A DNA stretch of 64,000 nucleotides from Paraburkholderia sp. PGU19. GTDB taxonomy: Bacteria; Pseudomonadota; Gammaproteobacteria; Burkholderiales; Burkholderiaceae. The notes below the pieces were generated by a model. That model was not told the origin of the DNA. It saw only the letters and a list, made by a program, of their open reading frames with translations, and did no database searches. A program made the position numbers and the translations under genes. Location of the stretch: assembly GCF_013426915.1 (NCBI RefSeq), contig NZ_AP023183.1, positions 558,001-622,000 on the forward strand, given 5' to 3'. Below are positions 51,840 through 61,204 of the stretch, in pieces; the stretch's first letter is position 1, and the number at the start of each line of letters is the position of its first letter.

Positions 51840-54014
51840 ATGAATAATAGTCCTGCGGCATTCAGCCCACATCTCGCTGACAATCCGGACGCCGACGAAC
51901 TTCCGCCTCCTTCGCGCGATTTCGCTGGTGAGCGAAAGATGTTATTCGTCCTGTTGGCTGCCTCTGTCCTCCTGCCGCTCATCTGCCTTGCGGGCTACGG
52001 CTATTACGACTTCCAGCGCCGGTTTGCTGATGCCGTCGCCGATAGCGAACGTTCGGTCAGGGTAGCCGAGGAGCAAGCACTTAAGGTCATGGACCTTAAT
52101 GCCGAGCTTGTGTCCCGCATTGAAGAAGTGCTCGACGACACCCCCGGCACAGAAGTCCATAACGACGAGGCGCCCCTTCACCGAAGACTGGGCGCAATCG
52201 CGGGTGGCTTCCCGCAGGTGGCCGCGATATCGATTTTCGGTGAATCTGGAAGTCTGCTCGTTAGCAGCCGATTTTTCCCCGTGCCTCCGATAAATGTCAG
52301 CCAACGCGAAGACTTCCTCGCCGCAAGACACCTAAGCCCCGAGCAGTATTTCTCACAGCCCATGGCAGCGAGCGTTTCCGGTGCCAGCGTCTTCAATATC
52401 GTCAAGGCGCGTACGGCAAGTGATGGAACCTTTCTAGGAACAGTGTCGATCGCACTCAGGCGGGATTACTTCATCGGCTTCTATCAAAAGCTAATGCAAT
52501 ACGACGACGGAACGTTTGTGGGACTCTATCGCCGCGACGGTACGTTGCTGGCTAGCTACCCGAAGCGAGAGGTTGCGGGAGGCAATCTGACATCCGGCGC
52601 CCTGTCGGATGCCTTCGCCCGGAAAGAGCTTAACGGAGAGTTGCGCACTGACCGGTTCGCAGACCACGAGCAGCACGTCGTCGTGTACCGGCGGGTAGGC
52701 GACTATCCCTTGTTCGTAGCGTCAGGGTTCCTTTCGAGCCAGCTTCTGGCTGGCTGGCTGCGGCATCTTCTGTTCCTGTCGACGCTTGCTGCCATCCCCG
52801 TTTCTGCGATATGGGCACTGTTGGCATTTTCGCTCCGGCAGCTATCGGCTGAGGAGCGCGCCTGGACAAGTTGGCGCGGCGAAATCGCTCGACGTCTGGA
52901 GGCCGAGGCATCGGGACGCCATTTGCAAAAGATGAGTGCTCTCGGCAACCTCGTTTCGAACGTCGCGCATGAGTTCAACAACTACGCCATGGCGGTTACG
53001 ACCAACATGGCCATTGCCCGAGCCAAAGGCTTGCGCGATCTTGAAGACGAGGTGAGCGCGGTTGAGCGCGCGACCCGTAACGTGGAAGCACTCGTGCGCA
53101 CCTTGATGGGCGCGACCCGAAAACAGCCAGCGAAGCTGACCGTGGTCAACCTTGCGGACGCAATGCCGGATCTTGGGCCCGTCGCGCGGGCCGCGGTTGG
53201 TGATTCGATAGAAGTCACCGTCGACGCTCCGGCGGACGTCTGGTCAGTCCGATGCGACGCAGCCGAACTCGAAATGGCAGTGCTTAACATCGCTCTGAAC
53301 GCGCGCGATGCGATGCCGCTCGGTGGAAAGCTCATGCTTCGCGCTCAGAACATTGAGGTGGCATCGGGTACCATCGAGGTGCTAGCAGGTGAGTACGTCC
53401 TTATTACAGCTTCGGATAACGGCACGGGTATGACGCCATCGGTCGCTGAGCACGCCTTTGAGCCACTTTTCACGACAAAACACAAGACTACAGCGGCCGG
53501 ACTTGGCCTGACACAGGTACAGGCATTCTGCGAACTGAGTGGTGGTGTGGCGAAAATCATCAGTTCGCCCGGTGCAGGTTCAACATTGTGTTTATATTTG
53601 CCGCGATGTCCCTCGCGGGAGCTGCCTGCGGCCGATCCCGTTGGCGTTGTATCCGATCCGGCGATGTCCGGACAACACCCCGTCTTGCTAGTCGAAGATA
53701 ATCCGGACGTCGCCGCAGGTCTGATTGCCGTGCTTGAACTGATGGGGCATCAAGTCACGCATTTGGGGAATGCGGACGATGCATTGCTCGTTTTACAGGC
53801 GGGCAAGGAGTTTAAACTTGTGCTGTCGGATATTCAAATGCCAGGCGAGTCGAATGGAGTCGACCTAGCCGAGTGGATGAAAGTCAATCGGCCGGGACAA
53901 CCCGTGGCCCTGATGACGGGATATGCTGACGAGTTGGAGCGGGCCCGCCGCACCGGCGTGCCCATCTTTGTGAAACCATTTAACGTCCATGAGTTAGTGC
54001 CCTTTATGTCTTGA
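51840..54014 (+). CDS. Membrane hybrid sensor histidine kinase with C-terminal receiver
   Basis: 724 residues. A membrane helix at about 33-54 (MLFVLLAASVLLPLICLAGY) and another at about 305-330 enclose a PDC/dCache-type periplasmic sensor (ALKVMDLNAELVSRIEEVLD, AISIFGESGSLLVSSRFFP, VSQREDFLAARHLS). The kinase H-box is ALGNLVSNVAHEFNNYAMAV, the HEFNN variant found in kinases with C-terminal receivers, followed by AVLNIALNARDAM, ITASDNGTGMTPSV and TTAAGLGLTQVQAF. The receiver has LLVEDNPDVAAGLIAVLELM, KLVLSDIQMPGESNG and IFVKPFN. Intact, single gene; its likely former partners upstream are pseudogenes. Confidence 0.9.
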   Translation: MNNSPAAFSPHLADNPDADELPPPSRDFAGERKMLFVLLAASVLLPLICLAGYGYYDFQRRFADAVADSERSVRVAEEQALKVMDLNAELVSRIEEVLDDTPGTEVHNDEAPLHRRLGAIAGGFPQVAAISIFGESGSLLVSSRFFPVPPINVSQREDFLAARHLSPEQYFSQPMAASVSGASVFNIVKARTASDGTFLGTVSIALRRDYFIGFYQKLMQYDDGTFVGLYRRDGTLLASYPKREVAGGNLTSGALSDAFARKELNGELRTDRFADHEQHVVVYRRVGDYPLFVASGFLSSQLLAGWLRHLLFLSTLAAIPVSAIWALLAFSLRQLSAEERAWTSWRGEIARRLEAEASGRHLQKMSALGNLVSNVAHEFNNYAMAVTTNMAIARAKGLRDLEDEVSAVERATRNVEALVRTLMGATRKQPAKLTVVNLADAMPDLGPVARAAVGDSIEVTVDAPADVWSVRCDAAELEMAVLNIALNARDAMPLGGKLMLRAQNIEVASGTIEVLAGEYVLITASDNGTGMTPSVAEHAFEPLFTTKHKTTAAGLGLTQVQAFCELSGGVAKIISSPGAGSTLCLYLPRCPSRELPAADPVGVVSDPAMSGQHPVLLVEDNPDVAAGLIAVLELMGHQVTHLGNADDALLVLQAGKEFKLVLSDIQMPGESNGVDLAEWMKVNRPGQPVALMTGYADELERARRTGVPIFVKPFNVHELVPFMS

Positions 54015-54172
54015 GTCGTCAGTGACGTGAACTGAACCCAACGAGTCGAACAGTGAACAACTAGACGGCTGGCAAATCGAGCTCGGTACTGTACCGGGCT
54101 GAATCCTTGCAACTTGATCTTGATACGGTCGTGTTGAGTACCTGATATAGCTGTCGATGCCGGTTCCGCGCA

Positions 54173-55053
54173 TCAGCGCACGCGCGACTGGCCTGCGGCG
54201 GTTCCCGGTCGTGCGGATTCGCCGTCGGGCGGGGTCAGCGGCGATAGCGCGGCGAAGCGTCCCTGTCGCTTTCCATGCCAAGCGGAAATTGCCTCATCAA
54301 GATCCTGGGTGTCGAAGATGGCGCTCTGCAGCAACGCCATGTGTTGCAGAGATTCCGACGTACTGTGATCGCGCGCGAAGTTGATCGCAATCTTGCACCC
54401 GGAAACGGGCAGCGGGGACTTCGACGCGATGATTCGGGCTAACTCCATCGCATGTCCGAGCAGCGCCTTGGCATCGGGCAACACGGCATTCACCAGGCCG
54501 ACTGCCAATGCACGCTCGGCGCTCAGCCGCTCACTAGTGTAGGCCATCTGGCGGGCCACACCGGCCGGAATGACCTTCGGCAAGCGCTGGAGCACACCCA
54601 GATCAGCCGTCATGCCGAGTTCGGTTTCCTGCAGTGCGAAGAAGGCATCGGTCGTGCAAATGCGAATGTCGCAGGCAACCGCGAGATCGAGGCCTCCGCC
54701 GATGCAGCCGCCCTGAACTGCGCAGATGACGGGAAACCGGACCCGATCGAGTGTATCGAGGCAATCCATCAGATTTCGCAACGCGCGTTGGAAGCCAAAC
54801 CGGGCCCGCGGACTGCTACTGTCAAACACATTCGTTATGTCGGCGAATACGTCGAGCGCATGCCGGCAGAAAAATGCTTTCCAGTGGCACTGGTGATGAG
54901 GGCACCGGTGTCGCCCGCGTCATCGAGCGCCAGGACGGAGTCGCGCAACCCGCTGAAAAAGGCCAGGCCCATCGTATTGAGCCGGTCGGGCCGATTCAGC
55001 TGGAGATGTGCGATGCCGGATTCATTGCTGATGTGAAAGTATTCGTTGTGCAT
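54173..55053 (-). pseudogene. Enoyl-CoA hydratase/isomerase family, one-base frameshift
   Basis: ATG 55053 (GAGGTTACCT before it) gives the N-terminal crotonase part: IAHLQLNRPDRLNTMGLAFF, ALITSATGKHFSAGM. One G is missing right after GCATG (about 54874), which breaks the frame; it continues MFDSSSPRARFGFQRALRNL, RFPVICAVQGGCIGGGLDLA (oxyanion hole), VACDIRICTTDAFFALQETE, LGMTADLGVLQRLPKVIPAG. Without the lesion this is a full-length delta3,5-delta2,4-dienoyl-CoA isomerase-like crotonase. It is the last gene of the DUF3141 operon. Confidence 0.8.
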
Positions 55054-55265
55054 AGGTAACCTCGATAAGTCTGTCGTGCGTCTGTGGCGATTTTTCCAGT
55101 CAGTAGCCAATAGACGACTGATGCGATTCGAATTCCCCAATTCGCGAGTTGTGTTGCCCAGCTCTGGTACGCCAACCAGTTGGGGTGGAAACGATCGGAG
55201 GCCAAAGCATCCGGATGCGTGTCCGATGTGTCCTCGCGATGAAACAGCCAGTCCAGAATGCTTAA
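54996..55265 (-). pseudogene. Small operon protein that has lost its start codon
   Basis: A clean coding sequence SILDWLFHREDTSDTHPDAL, ASDRFHPNWLAYQSWATQLA, NWGIRIASVVYWLLTGKIAT begins exactly where a start is expected: AAGGAGG, five bases, then TTA (55263-55265) instead of ATG or TTG. One G-to-A change of a TTG start would explain it. The product would be a small protein with one amphipathic or membrane segment, function unknown. It overlaps the crotonase start, so it belongs to the operon. Confidence 0.5.
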
Positions 55266-55282
55266 GGGCGCCTCCTTGCGGC

Positions 55283-55537
55283 TCAATCTTCCCTTTCCGG
55301 CAGCATCTGCGCACTGATCGTGTGGTCCTTCCAGAACATGTTGTGAATCCTCGCGCGAAGCAGGTTGAGTGCCTCTGGCGAGAGGTCGTTGAACCTGAGC
55401 AGCGCGATGGGACTTCCGCCTCCTGCGGGCACGCGCTCGATCCAATCGAACGGAGGGAATCCGTATCTCTGCAGGAACTCACTGAGTTCCTCGTCCGTGA
55501 CGCATTCTTCGACATTACCCAGTAAAAGCTCAGCCAT
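55283..55537 (-). CDS. Small RRM-like protein
   Basis: 84 residues; ATG 55537 follows AGGAAACACC. The order MAELLLGNVEECVTDEELSE, FLQRYGFPPFDWIERVPAGG, SPIALLRFNDLSPEALNLLR fits a compact RNA-recognition-motif fold (RNP2-like LLLGNV, RNP1-like ALLRF), ending in IHNMFWKDHTISAQMLPE. Aromatic residues usual in RNP1 are partly missing, so RNA binding is uncertain. It sits between fabI and the start-less small gene in the DUF3141 operon. Confidence 0.65.
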   Translation of the reverse strand: MAELLLGNVEECVTDEELSEFLQRYGFPPFDWIERVPAGGGSPIALLRFNDLSPEALNLLRARIHNMFWKDHTISAQMLPERED

Positions 55538-55559
55538 GGTGTTTCCTTCCGAAGCCAGA

Positions 55560-56350
55560 TCAGGCCATGATGTTGACGCCCCCTTCGACATAGAGCGTTT
55601 CGCCCGAAACCCGCCGCGCGTGGCGGCTGGCCAGAAACGCGCAGATGTAGTCGACGTCCTTGATGTCGACCAGCTCGCCGAGCGGCGCACGCTCGGTAGC
55701 CTCGTTGAGGAGCAGGTCGAAGTCTTTGAGGCTGGAGGCCGCCCGCGTCGTGGGCGGCCCCGGCTAAATCGCATGCACTCCAATGCGCTTCGGTTCGAGC
55801 TCAGAGACAAGGTAGCCGTGCGGGCTTCGAGTGCGGCCTTCACTGGCCCGATCACGGTATAGTTCGGCACGACCTTGTCGACACCGTAGTAGCACATCGT
55901 GAGGAGGGTGCCAGCTCGGCCCATGAGCGGCGCGACAAGGGCCGCCATGCGCGCGAACGAATGACACGAAATGTGTCCGTCGCGCGCGCAAAGCCCTCGC
56001 TGGAGCAGTGCAGCAGCCCGGCCTGCAGGTCGTCGCGGTGCCCACGCGATCGAGTGCGGCAGGATGTCGAGACGTCCCCAGCGCTGCCCGATCTGGTCGA
56101 ATACCAATTGAAGCTGCGCACCGTCACCGAAGTCGAGCGGCGGCAGCAACAGCTGTGCTCCAAGCTCGATAGCCAAAGGCTCCACATGCGACTTTGATTT
56201 TTCCGTGGCGTTGGTGATGGCCAGATCCACGCCGAGCTCGCGAAACGCCCGGCACAAGCGTATGCGATAGAGTTCGTTGGCGATACCGGTGATCAGCGCT
56301 TTCCTGCCTGCAGGTACAGGACATGATTGCTCGGCGCGTTCAGGCAACAC
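55560..56350 (-). pseudogene. fabI: FabI-like enoyl-ACP reductase, frameshifted
   Basis: GTG 56350 has AGGAGGACCATC in front. The start reads KALITGIANELYRIRLCRAF, VDLAITNATEKSKSHVEPLA, RWGRLDILPHSIAWAP, the FabI/short-chain reductase pattern. Several stretches then slip out of frame (AARAAALL region) and back (CHSFARMAALVAPLMGRAGT, LLTMCYYGVDKVVPNYTVIG with the YxxMxxxK catalytic region). The end, LKDFDLLLNEATERAPLGEL and RRVSGETLYVEGGVNIMA, is in a third frame and stops at 55560. At least two frame breaks; not functional as shown. Confidence 0.8.
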
Positions 56351-56369
56351 GATGGTCCTCCTTCAGTTA

Positions 56370-57283
56370 GAGGCCAGTTCAAAAAGCCGACTCCGCTCGT
56401 TTGAATATATTCCAGCACACGAGCGAGCAAGCGAATTTGAGGAATGCCTCGTGAATGTCGCTGCGGCGATCGAAGCGAATGCGAAGCCGGCGGAAATTGT
56501 GGAGCCACGAGTGAGTTCGTTCTACCACCCAGCGGAATTTTCCCAAACCACTGCCATGTTCAGTTCGACGTCGCGCGATTACTGGCCTGATGTCACGATC
56601 TCGCAAGCGCTTGCGATGTGCGTCGGAGTCGTAGCCGCGATCGCCGTAGATGACTTTGGGCTTGCGCAGTGGTCGGCCACGCGTGCCGCGGATCGGCGGG
56701 ATGGCATCGACCAACGGCAGCAACTGGGTGACATCGTTACGGTTTGCGCCGGTCAGAATCACGCTGACCGGTACCCCGTTGGCGTCTACAAGGACGTGGT
56801 GCTTCGAACCTGGGCGCGCGCGATCCGTGGGGTTCGGCCCAGTTTTTCGGCCGCCCCAACGGCTCGTACCGACGATGAATCGACGGCAGCATATGAGAGG
56901 TCCAGTTTTCCGGCTTCGCGCAACCTGTCGAGCAGCAATGTATGCAGCCTGTTCCAGACGCCTGCCTTCTGCCATGCGTCGAGGCGACGCCAGCAGGTCG
57001 CGCCTGAACCAAACCCCAGTTGGGTCGGCAAGTGGTTCCACCGTATCCCGGTGCGTAACACAAACAGGACACCATTGAGCGCCGCCCGCTCTGACACACG
57101 GGGTCGTCCGCGGCGCTCGTTGCTTCGGCGTCTGGGTTTCGGCAGTAGCGGTTCGATCAGTGCCCACAATTCGTCGTCAATGATCGGCGCTTGCATCCCC
57201 TCGGTCTCCGTTCTCTGGACGACTGAGGTTAACATCGCGCCGCGAAAGTTAACAGACCATCACGGTTTTTTTGAACTGGCCTC
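56370..57283 (-). mobile_element. Complete IS5-family (IS427 group) insertion sequence
   Basis: 914 bp bounded by 16-bp inverted repeats: GAGGCCAGTTCAAAAA at 56370-56385 and its complement at 57268-57283. A 3-bp target duplication TTA flanks it (56367-56369 and 57284-57286). Between the ends lies a full two-frame transposase. It is inserted between the last codons of ackA and the start of fabI: joining the flanks restores an ackA end with stop codon followed by the fabI ribosome binding site. Confidence 0.92.
56379..57196 (-). CDS. IS5/IS427-group transposase, two frames joined by -1 frameshift
   Basis: The first frame starts at ATG 57196 (MQAPIIDDELWALIEPLLPK; first part of the DDE fold, RTGIRWNHLPTQLGFGSGAT) and runs through AAVDSSSVRAVGAAEK. 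At an A5 run (T5 at 56843-56847 on the plus strand) a -1 slip gives TGPNPTDRARPGSKHHVLVD, VILTGANRNDVTQLLPLVDA, KVIYGDRGYDSDAHRKRLRD, RRTEHGSGLGKFRWVVERTH with the catalytic Asp and Glu, ending at 56379. Programmed frameshifting at such A-runs is established for this IS group. It appears intact, so the element may still move. Confidence 0.85.
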
Positions 57284-57767
57284 TTAAGGTCCGCGCGCGT
57301 ATGGCGCGCAATCACTAGCTCTTCGTTGGTCGGTATGACCCATACCGGTACCCGGCTCGACGCTGCGGAGATGAGGGGTCCGCCGCAGCCGTTCGCGTCG
57401 GTGTCGAGTTCCGCACCAAGCCAGGCCGCGCAGCGCATGCACTCGCGGATCGCCGCCGCGTGCTCGCCGATTCCCACTGTGGACACAAGGGCGTCGATCC
57501 CGTCCATGGTCGGGGCAAGCGAGCCAAGCTCGCGCGAGATGCGGTAAATGTAAAGCTCGATTGCGAAACTGGCTTGAGGATCGTCGCTCGCGAGCAGCGC
57601 GCGCATGTCGCTCGCTCGCCGTGACGGTCGACGGATTCGAACCGCGCCGCGCCCGTGTACAGGCCTTCAACCCGGCCATGCGCGACCAGTCCGAGTGCGT
57701 CGTCCTGCTCTTCGAATGCGGAGAACTTGATGCTCGACGAGCCTGCGTTCAGAACCAGAATCAACAT
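57284..57767 (-). pseudogene. ackA: Acetate kinase with large internal deletion
   Basis: From ATG 57767 the start is intact: LILVLNAGSSSIKFSAFEEQ (phosphate-binding NAGSSS-K) to FESVDRHGERA, about 45 residues. The next sequence is the C-terminal end, MRALLASDDPQASFAIELYI, YRISRELGSLAPTMDGIDAL, VSTVGIGEHAAAIRECM and PVWVIPTNEELVIARHTRAD, in another frame. About 250 residues, including most of the catalytic centre, are missing. The IS element at 56370 then replaces the last codons. AckA would make ATP and acetate from acetyl phosphate with Pta; here it cannot. Confidence 0.85.
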
Positions 57768-57778
57768 CGGCCACGGCG

Positions 57779-58717
57779 TCACCCGACGATCTTTGCGGCT
57801 TCGCGCCGCGCAACCGCGACGAGCACCGCAACCGCGCACGAGGCAAGCCGCGTAATAAGCGAGTCCGCGCGGCTCGTCAGGATAATCGGCACGCGCGCGC
57901 CGAGCACGATGCCGGCGGCATCCGCGCCCGCGAGGAACGACAAGCTCTTGGCGAGCATGTTGCCCGCTTCGAGGTCCGGCACCATAAGGACATTCGCACG
58001 TCCGGCCACGGACGAGTCGATCTGCTTGATGCGCGCCGCCGCGGGGTCGATGGCGTTATCGAGCGCCAGCGGTCCATCGACGAGTGCACCCGTGATCTGC
58101 CGCCGATCCACCATCTTGCACAGCGCGGCTGCTTCGATCGTCGAAGGCACTTTCGGGTTGACGGTTTCCATTGCCGAAAGGATCGCCACGCGTACCTCTG
58201 GAAACTGAAGCGCGTGCGCGAGGTCGATTGCGTTCTGCAGGATGTCTACCTTTTCCTCCAGCGTCGGCGCGATGTTCACGGCGGCGTCGGTTACGATCAG
58301 CGGGTCCGCGTGTGCGGGCACGTCCATGACGAAGCAGTGGCTGACGCGCCGGCCCGTGCGCAGCCCGGCACCGCGCCGGACCACCTCGGCCATCAGTTCA
58401 TCGGTGTGGAGGCTGCCTTTCATCAGCGCCTCGGCCTTGCCCTCGCGCACCAGTTGCGCGGCCGCGGCGGCCGAAGCCTCACTGAACGGTGCGTCGACGA
58501 TCTGATAAGCGCCGATCGAAAGCATGCACTCCGCGGCAACCGATTCGATGCGAGCGCGCGGCCCGACGAGGATCGGCATGATCAGGCCTTTCTGCGCCGC
58601 GTCCACTGCGCCTTCCAGCGAGCTCCTGTCGCATGGATGGGCGACGGCCGTAGGCATCGGGGCCAGCGTCTGGCAGTGGGTAATGAGCCGGTGATACTTC
58701 GCGTGTCTGAGTTCCAT
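57779..58717 (-). CDS. pta: Phosphate acetyltransferase (Pta/Ptb-like)
   Basis: 312 residues, the short Pta/phosphotransbutyrylase type without the long N-terminal domain. Seen: DRSSLEGAVDAAQKGLIMPI, LVREGKAEALMKGSLHTDEL, RRVSHCFVMDVPAHADPLIV, VRVAILSAMETVNPKVPSTI, ITGALVDGPLALDNAIDPAA, VLMVPDLEAGNMLAKSLSFL. The enzyme makes acetyl phosphate (or another acyl phosphate) from acyl-CoA. It is intact, 31 nt after the DUF3141 gene and 11 nt before ackA. With ackA deleted, acetyl phosphate made here would have to be used elsewhere, for example as a phosphodonor. Confidence 0.9.
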   Translation of the reverse strand: MELRHAKYHRLITHCQTLAPMPTAVAHPCDRSSLEGAVDAAQKGLIMPILVGPRARIESVAAECMLSIGAYQIVDAPFSEASAAAAAQLVREGKAEALMKGSLHTDELMAEVVRRGAGLRTGRRVSHCFVMDVPAHADPLIVTDAAVNIAPTLEEKVDILQNAIDLAHALQFPEVRVAILSAMETVNPKVPSTIEAAALCKMVDRRQITGALVDGPLALDNAIDPAAARIKQIDSSVAGRANVLMVPDLEAGNMLAKSLSFLAGADAAGIVLGARVPIILTSRADSLITRLASCAVAVLVAVARREAAKIVG

Positions 58718-58748
58718 GGATGGTTCCTTTACGGAAAAATGGGCGCGC

Positions 58749-61070
58749 TCAGGACGAAGTATGCTTAGGCCGCGGCGCGGGAGAAGCGCCGAGCACCGCG
58801 CGAATGCGTTGCAACGCCTCCCATTGCTGCGCGGTCGGCGGCACGCTTTGCACGCGCTCGTCGGCCAGCAGTCGGTCCAGCAACGTCAGCAACCGCTTGC
58901 GGTCTTCCGGTTTGGCGAGCAGCACCGGAAGCGTCGCGATCGCCTGCTGCGGCTCGTAAGTTGCGATGAGCTCCTGTTCGCCGCGAACGCGCCGCCACTG
59001 ATCGGGCGGCAAGCTGGGCAGATACTCCGCGTAGGCTTCAACCAGTTCGCGCTGCGTCGCAAGCCGGGCGAGCGGCAACGGCTCCCCGCTGCGCGCAAGC
59101 AGGAAAGCCGCGCGGGCGACCGCTTCGTCGTAGCCGCCCTGCCCGATCGACGCCAGGGCATCCCTCACGAAAGGCAGTTCGCGCGGGTTGGTAGCCGCGG
59201 ACGCGGCCGCCTCGCGATTGCGGTATCGGTCCGCGAAATGGAGCAGGAAGGGATTGGTATAGAGGCTGAAGAACAGCGACTCTGCGCCGGCATCGCGCAT
59301 CGCCCTGTAGTGGTCGAGCGTGGCGCTGATGATCTCCGAGCCACGATGTTCAAGCTTGCGCCACAGCTCGATATCGTCGGCATGCTGCCGGTTGGCTTTA
59401 ACTGCGTTGGCCGCCGGGCGCAGCCAGGCAAGCCAGGGATTGAGGTCCGAAAAAGCCCAGCGCTGGAAGCGTAGTGGATGGAATTCGCGCAACAAGTGCG
59501 CACTGGTCTCGTTCGAGGTCCACTGCACGTAGGGCTGCACGAACAATTCATAAGCACGCTGATTGAATTCGGAAAGCTCGGCTACGGCCTCGAAGGGCTT
59601 TTCGTCCTCACGCTTGAACCGGTTGAAACGCTGCGCGATCTCCTCGAGACGATGTTCAACGAACGTCACTTCGTATGCGACCTTCCCGTCGGCGCCGTTC
59701 ACCTCGTCGATCAACATCGCGTAGAGGCCCGGCGCCAGCGTCTCGATTGCCTCGAGCACGTTGACAATCTGCGCATGCTGCTTCTTCGCCACCTTGCCCG
59801 ACACGAAAACGCCAAGATGCCCGGCATTCTCGTCCATCAGTCCGACAATGACCTGGCCGCGAGCCTTGATTTCCTCCGTGCTGCCATAGAGGTCGGCCAC
59901 CCAGTTGAATGCCTGCTGCGGTGGCGTGATATTGTCGCCCATCGAGGCGAACAGGATGATCGGCGAGCGGATATCCCGCAGGTCGAACGCCTTGCCCGAA
60001 GTGCCGCGCACTTCGCCCGACCACAACTTGTTACCGATGAACAGATTGCGCGTAATCCACTCGATCTCTTCGCGGTTCATCAGATAGTAGCCACCCCACC
60101 AGCGCTCGAACTCCAGAAAGCGTGGCGGCTCCGTGTCGATGTTGTCGTACACGTGGTAATACTTGTCCCACAAGGTGTTGGCCGGGTTCAGGTATTCGAA
60201 GTTCTGCACGAGGTACGCGCCGTCAAACTTGCCGTTGCCGAGATCGGACGAAAACGACGCGAGCCACGTGCCGCCCAGTATCCCGCCCGCATAGCGCATC
60301 GGATTGTCGCCTGCGCCCTCACTCCATGCACCACTCCAATACGACATCGGCGCGCCGTTGATGACGACGGGGCCAGTATCCTCCGCCGACGAACTCGCCA
60401 GCATCATCGCGGCCCAGCCGCCCTGGCAGTTGCCGATGATGGCCGGCTTCGGGCTGTCGGGATGCAGCGCACGCACTTTCTTGACGAACTCCTGTTCGGC
60501 GGCGCATACGTCGAGCAGTGTCTGGCCGGGTTCGGGGTTCTGGAAGAACACGACGAAGTACACGGGATGGCCCGCGCGCAGCGCGACGCCGACCTGCGAA
60601 TCATCCCTGAAGCCGCCAATGCCCGGACCATGGCCGGCGCGCGGATCAATGATCAGATACGGCCGTTTTTTCGCGTCGACAATCACACCTTCGGGGGGCT
60701 TAATGTACAGCAGCGCATAATTAACAGGGCGCGCGAAATGCCTGCCGTCGAGCACGACGTTATAGTCGAAATGGAGCGCGGGCTTGAGTTCCTGAGAAGT
60801 GCGTTCGACGTATTGCGTGCCACGCTCGCGCATCGTGTCCCAGAACAGGAGCGACCGCTGTGCGACATCGACGGCGTAATGCCAAGCGCTCCAAGAGTTG
60901 AGTTGCGCCGCGAATGGGGTCTCATTCTGCTCGCGGCTGGCGTCACCATCGACGGCTGCGCGTAATCGTTTTCCGTATTGCTCCAGTGCGAATTGCGTGC
61001 GCCTTTCCAACACGCGCGCGATATTCCCGACAATTTCCTGACCGCGCGTCAATTGCGTGGCTGCGTCCAT
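58749..61070 (-). CDS. DUF3141 alpha/beta-hydrolase (PhaC-like)
   Basis: 773 residues from ATG 61070, which has GGGAGGACC upstream; upstream ATG codons lack such a site. The N-terminal half is an alpha/beta-hydrolase related to PHA synthase: HFARPVNYALLYIKPPEGVI, YLIIDPRAGHGPGIGGFRDD, lipase box KPAIIGNCQGGWAAMMLASS (Cys nucleophile in GNCQGG, as in PhaC), SPIILFASMGDNITPPQQAF (Asp) and GLMDENAGHLGVFVSGKVAK (His). The C-terminal half is helical and unique to DUF3141. It leads the acetyl-phosphate operon. Its substrate is unknown; a thioester or polyhydroxyalkanoate intermediate is a reasonable inference. Confidence 0.87.
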   Translation of the reverse strand: MDAATQLTRGQEIVGNIARVLERRTQFALEQYGKRLRAAVDGDASREQNETPFAAQLNSWSAWHYAVDVAQRSLLFWDTMRERGTQYVERTSQELKPALHFDYNVVLDGRHFARPVNYALLYIKPPEGVIVDAKKRPYLIIDPRAGHGPGIGGFRDDSQVGVALRAGHPVYFVVFFQNPEPGQTLLDVCAAEQEFVKKVRALHPDSPKPAIIGNCQGGWAAMMLASSSAEDTGPVVINGAPMSYWSGAWSEGAGDNPMRYAGGILGGTWLASFSSDLGNGKFDGAYLVQNFEYLNPANTLWDKYYHVYDNIDTEPPRFLEFERWWGGYYLMNREEIEWITRNLFIGNKLWSGEVRGTSGKAFDLRDIRSPIILFASMGDNITPPQQAFNWVADLYGSTEEIKARGQVIVGLMDENAGHLGVFVSGKVAKKQHAQIVNVLEAIETLAPGLYAMLIDEVNGADGKVAYEVTFVEHRLEEIAQRFNRFKREDEKPFEAVAELSEFNQRAYELFVQPYVQWTSNETSAHLLREFHPLRFQRWAFSDLNPWLAWLRPAANAVKANRQHADDIELWRKLEHRGSEIISATLDHYRAMRDAGAESLFFSLYTNPFLLHFADRYRNREAAASAATNPRELPFVRDALASIGQGGYDEAVARAAFLLARSGEPLPLARLATQRELVEAYAEYLPSLPPDQWRRVRGEQELIATYEPQQAIATLPVLLAKPEDRKRLLTLLDRLLADERVQSVPPTAQQWEALQRIRAVLGASPAPRPKHTSS

Positions 61071-61204
61071 GACACGGTCCTCCCATTGCGACATTGATTG
61101 AGGCCGCGCCCGCGGCCGTCCCGCTGTCCGCTGCGGGTTCGACCGTGCGTGCGCGCACCGATTCATGCAACTCGCGCAGCATACTCTTGCGGCATTGACA
61201 TGTT

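Noticed and set aside
59478..60965. Plus-strand open frame of 495 codons opposite the DUF3141 gene
   Set aside because: Antisense of a well-supported gene, no start signal and no recognisable domain.
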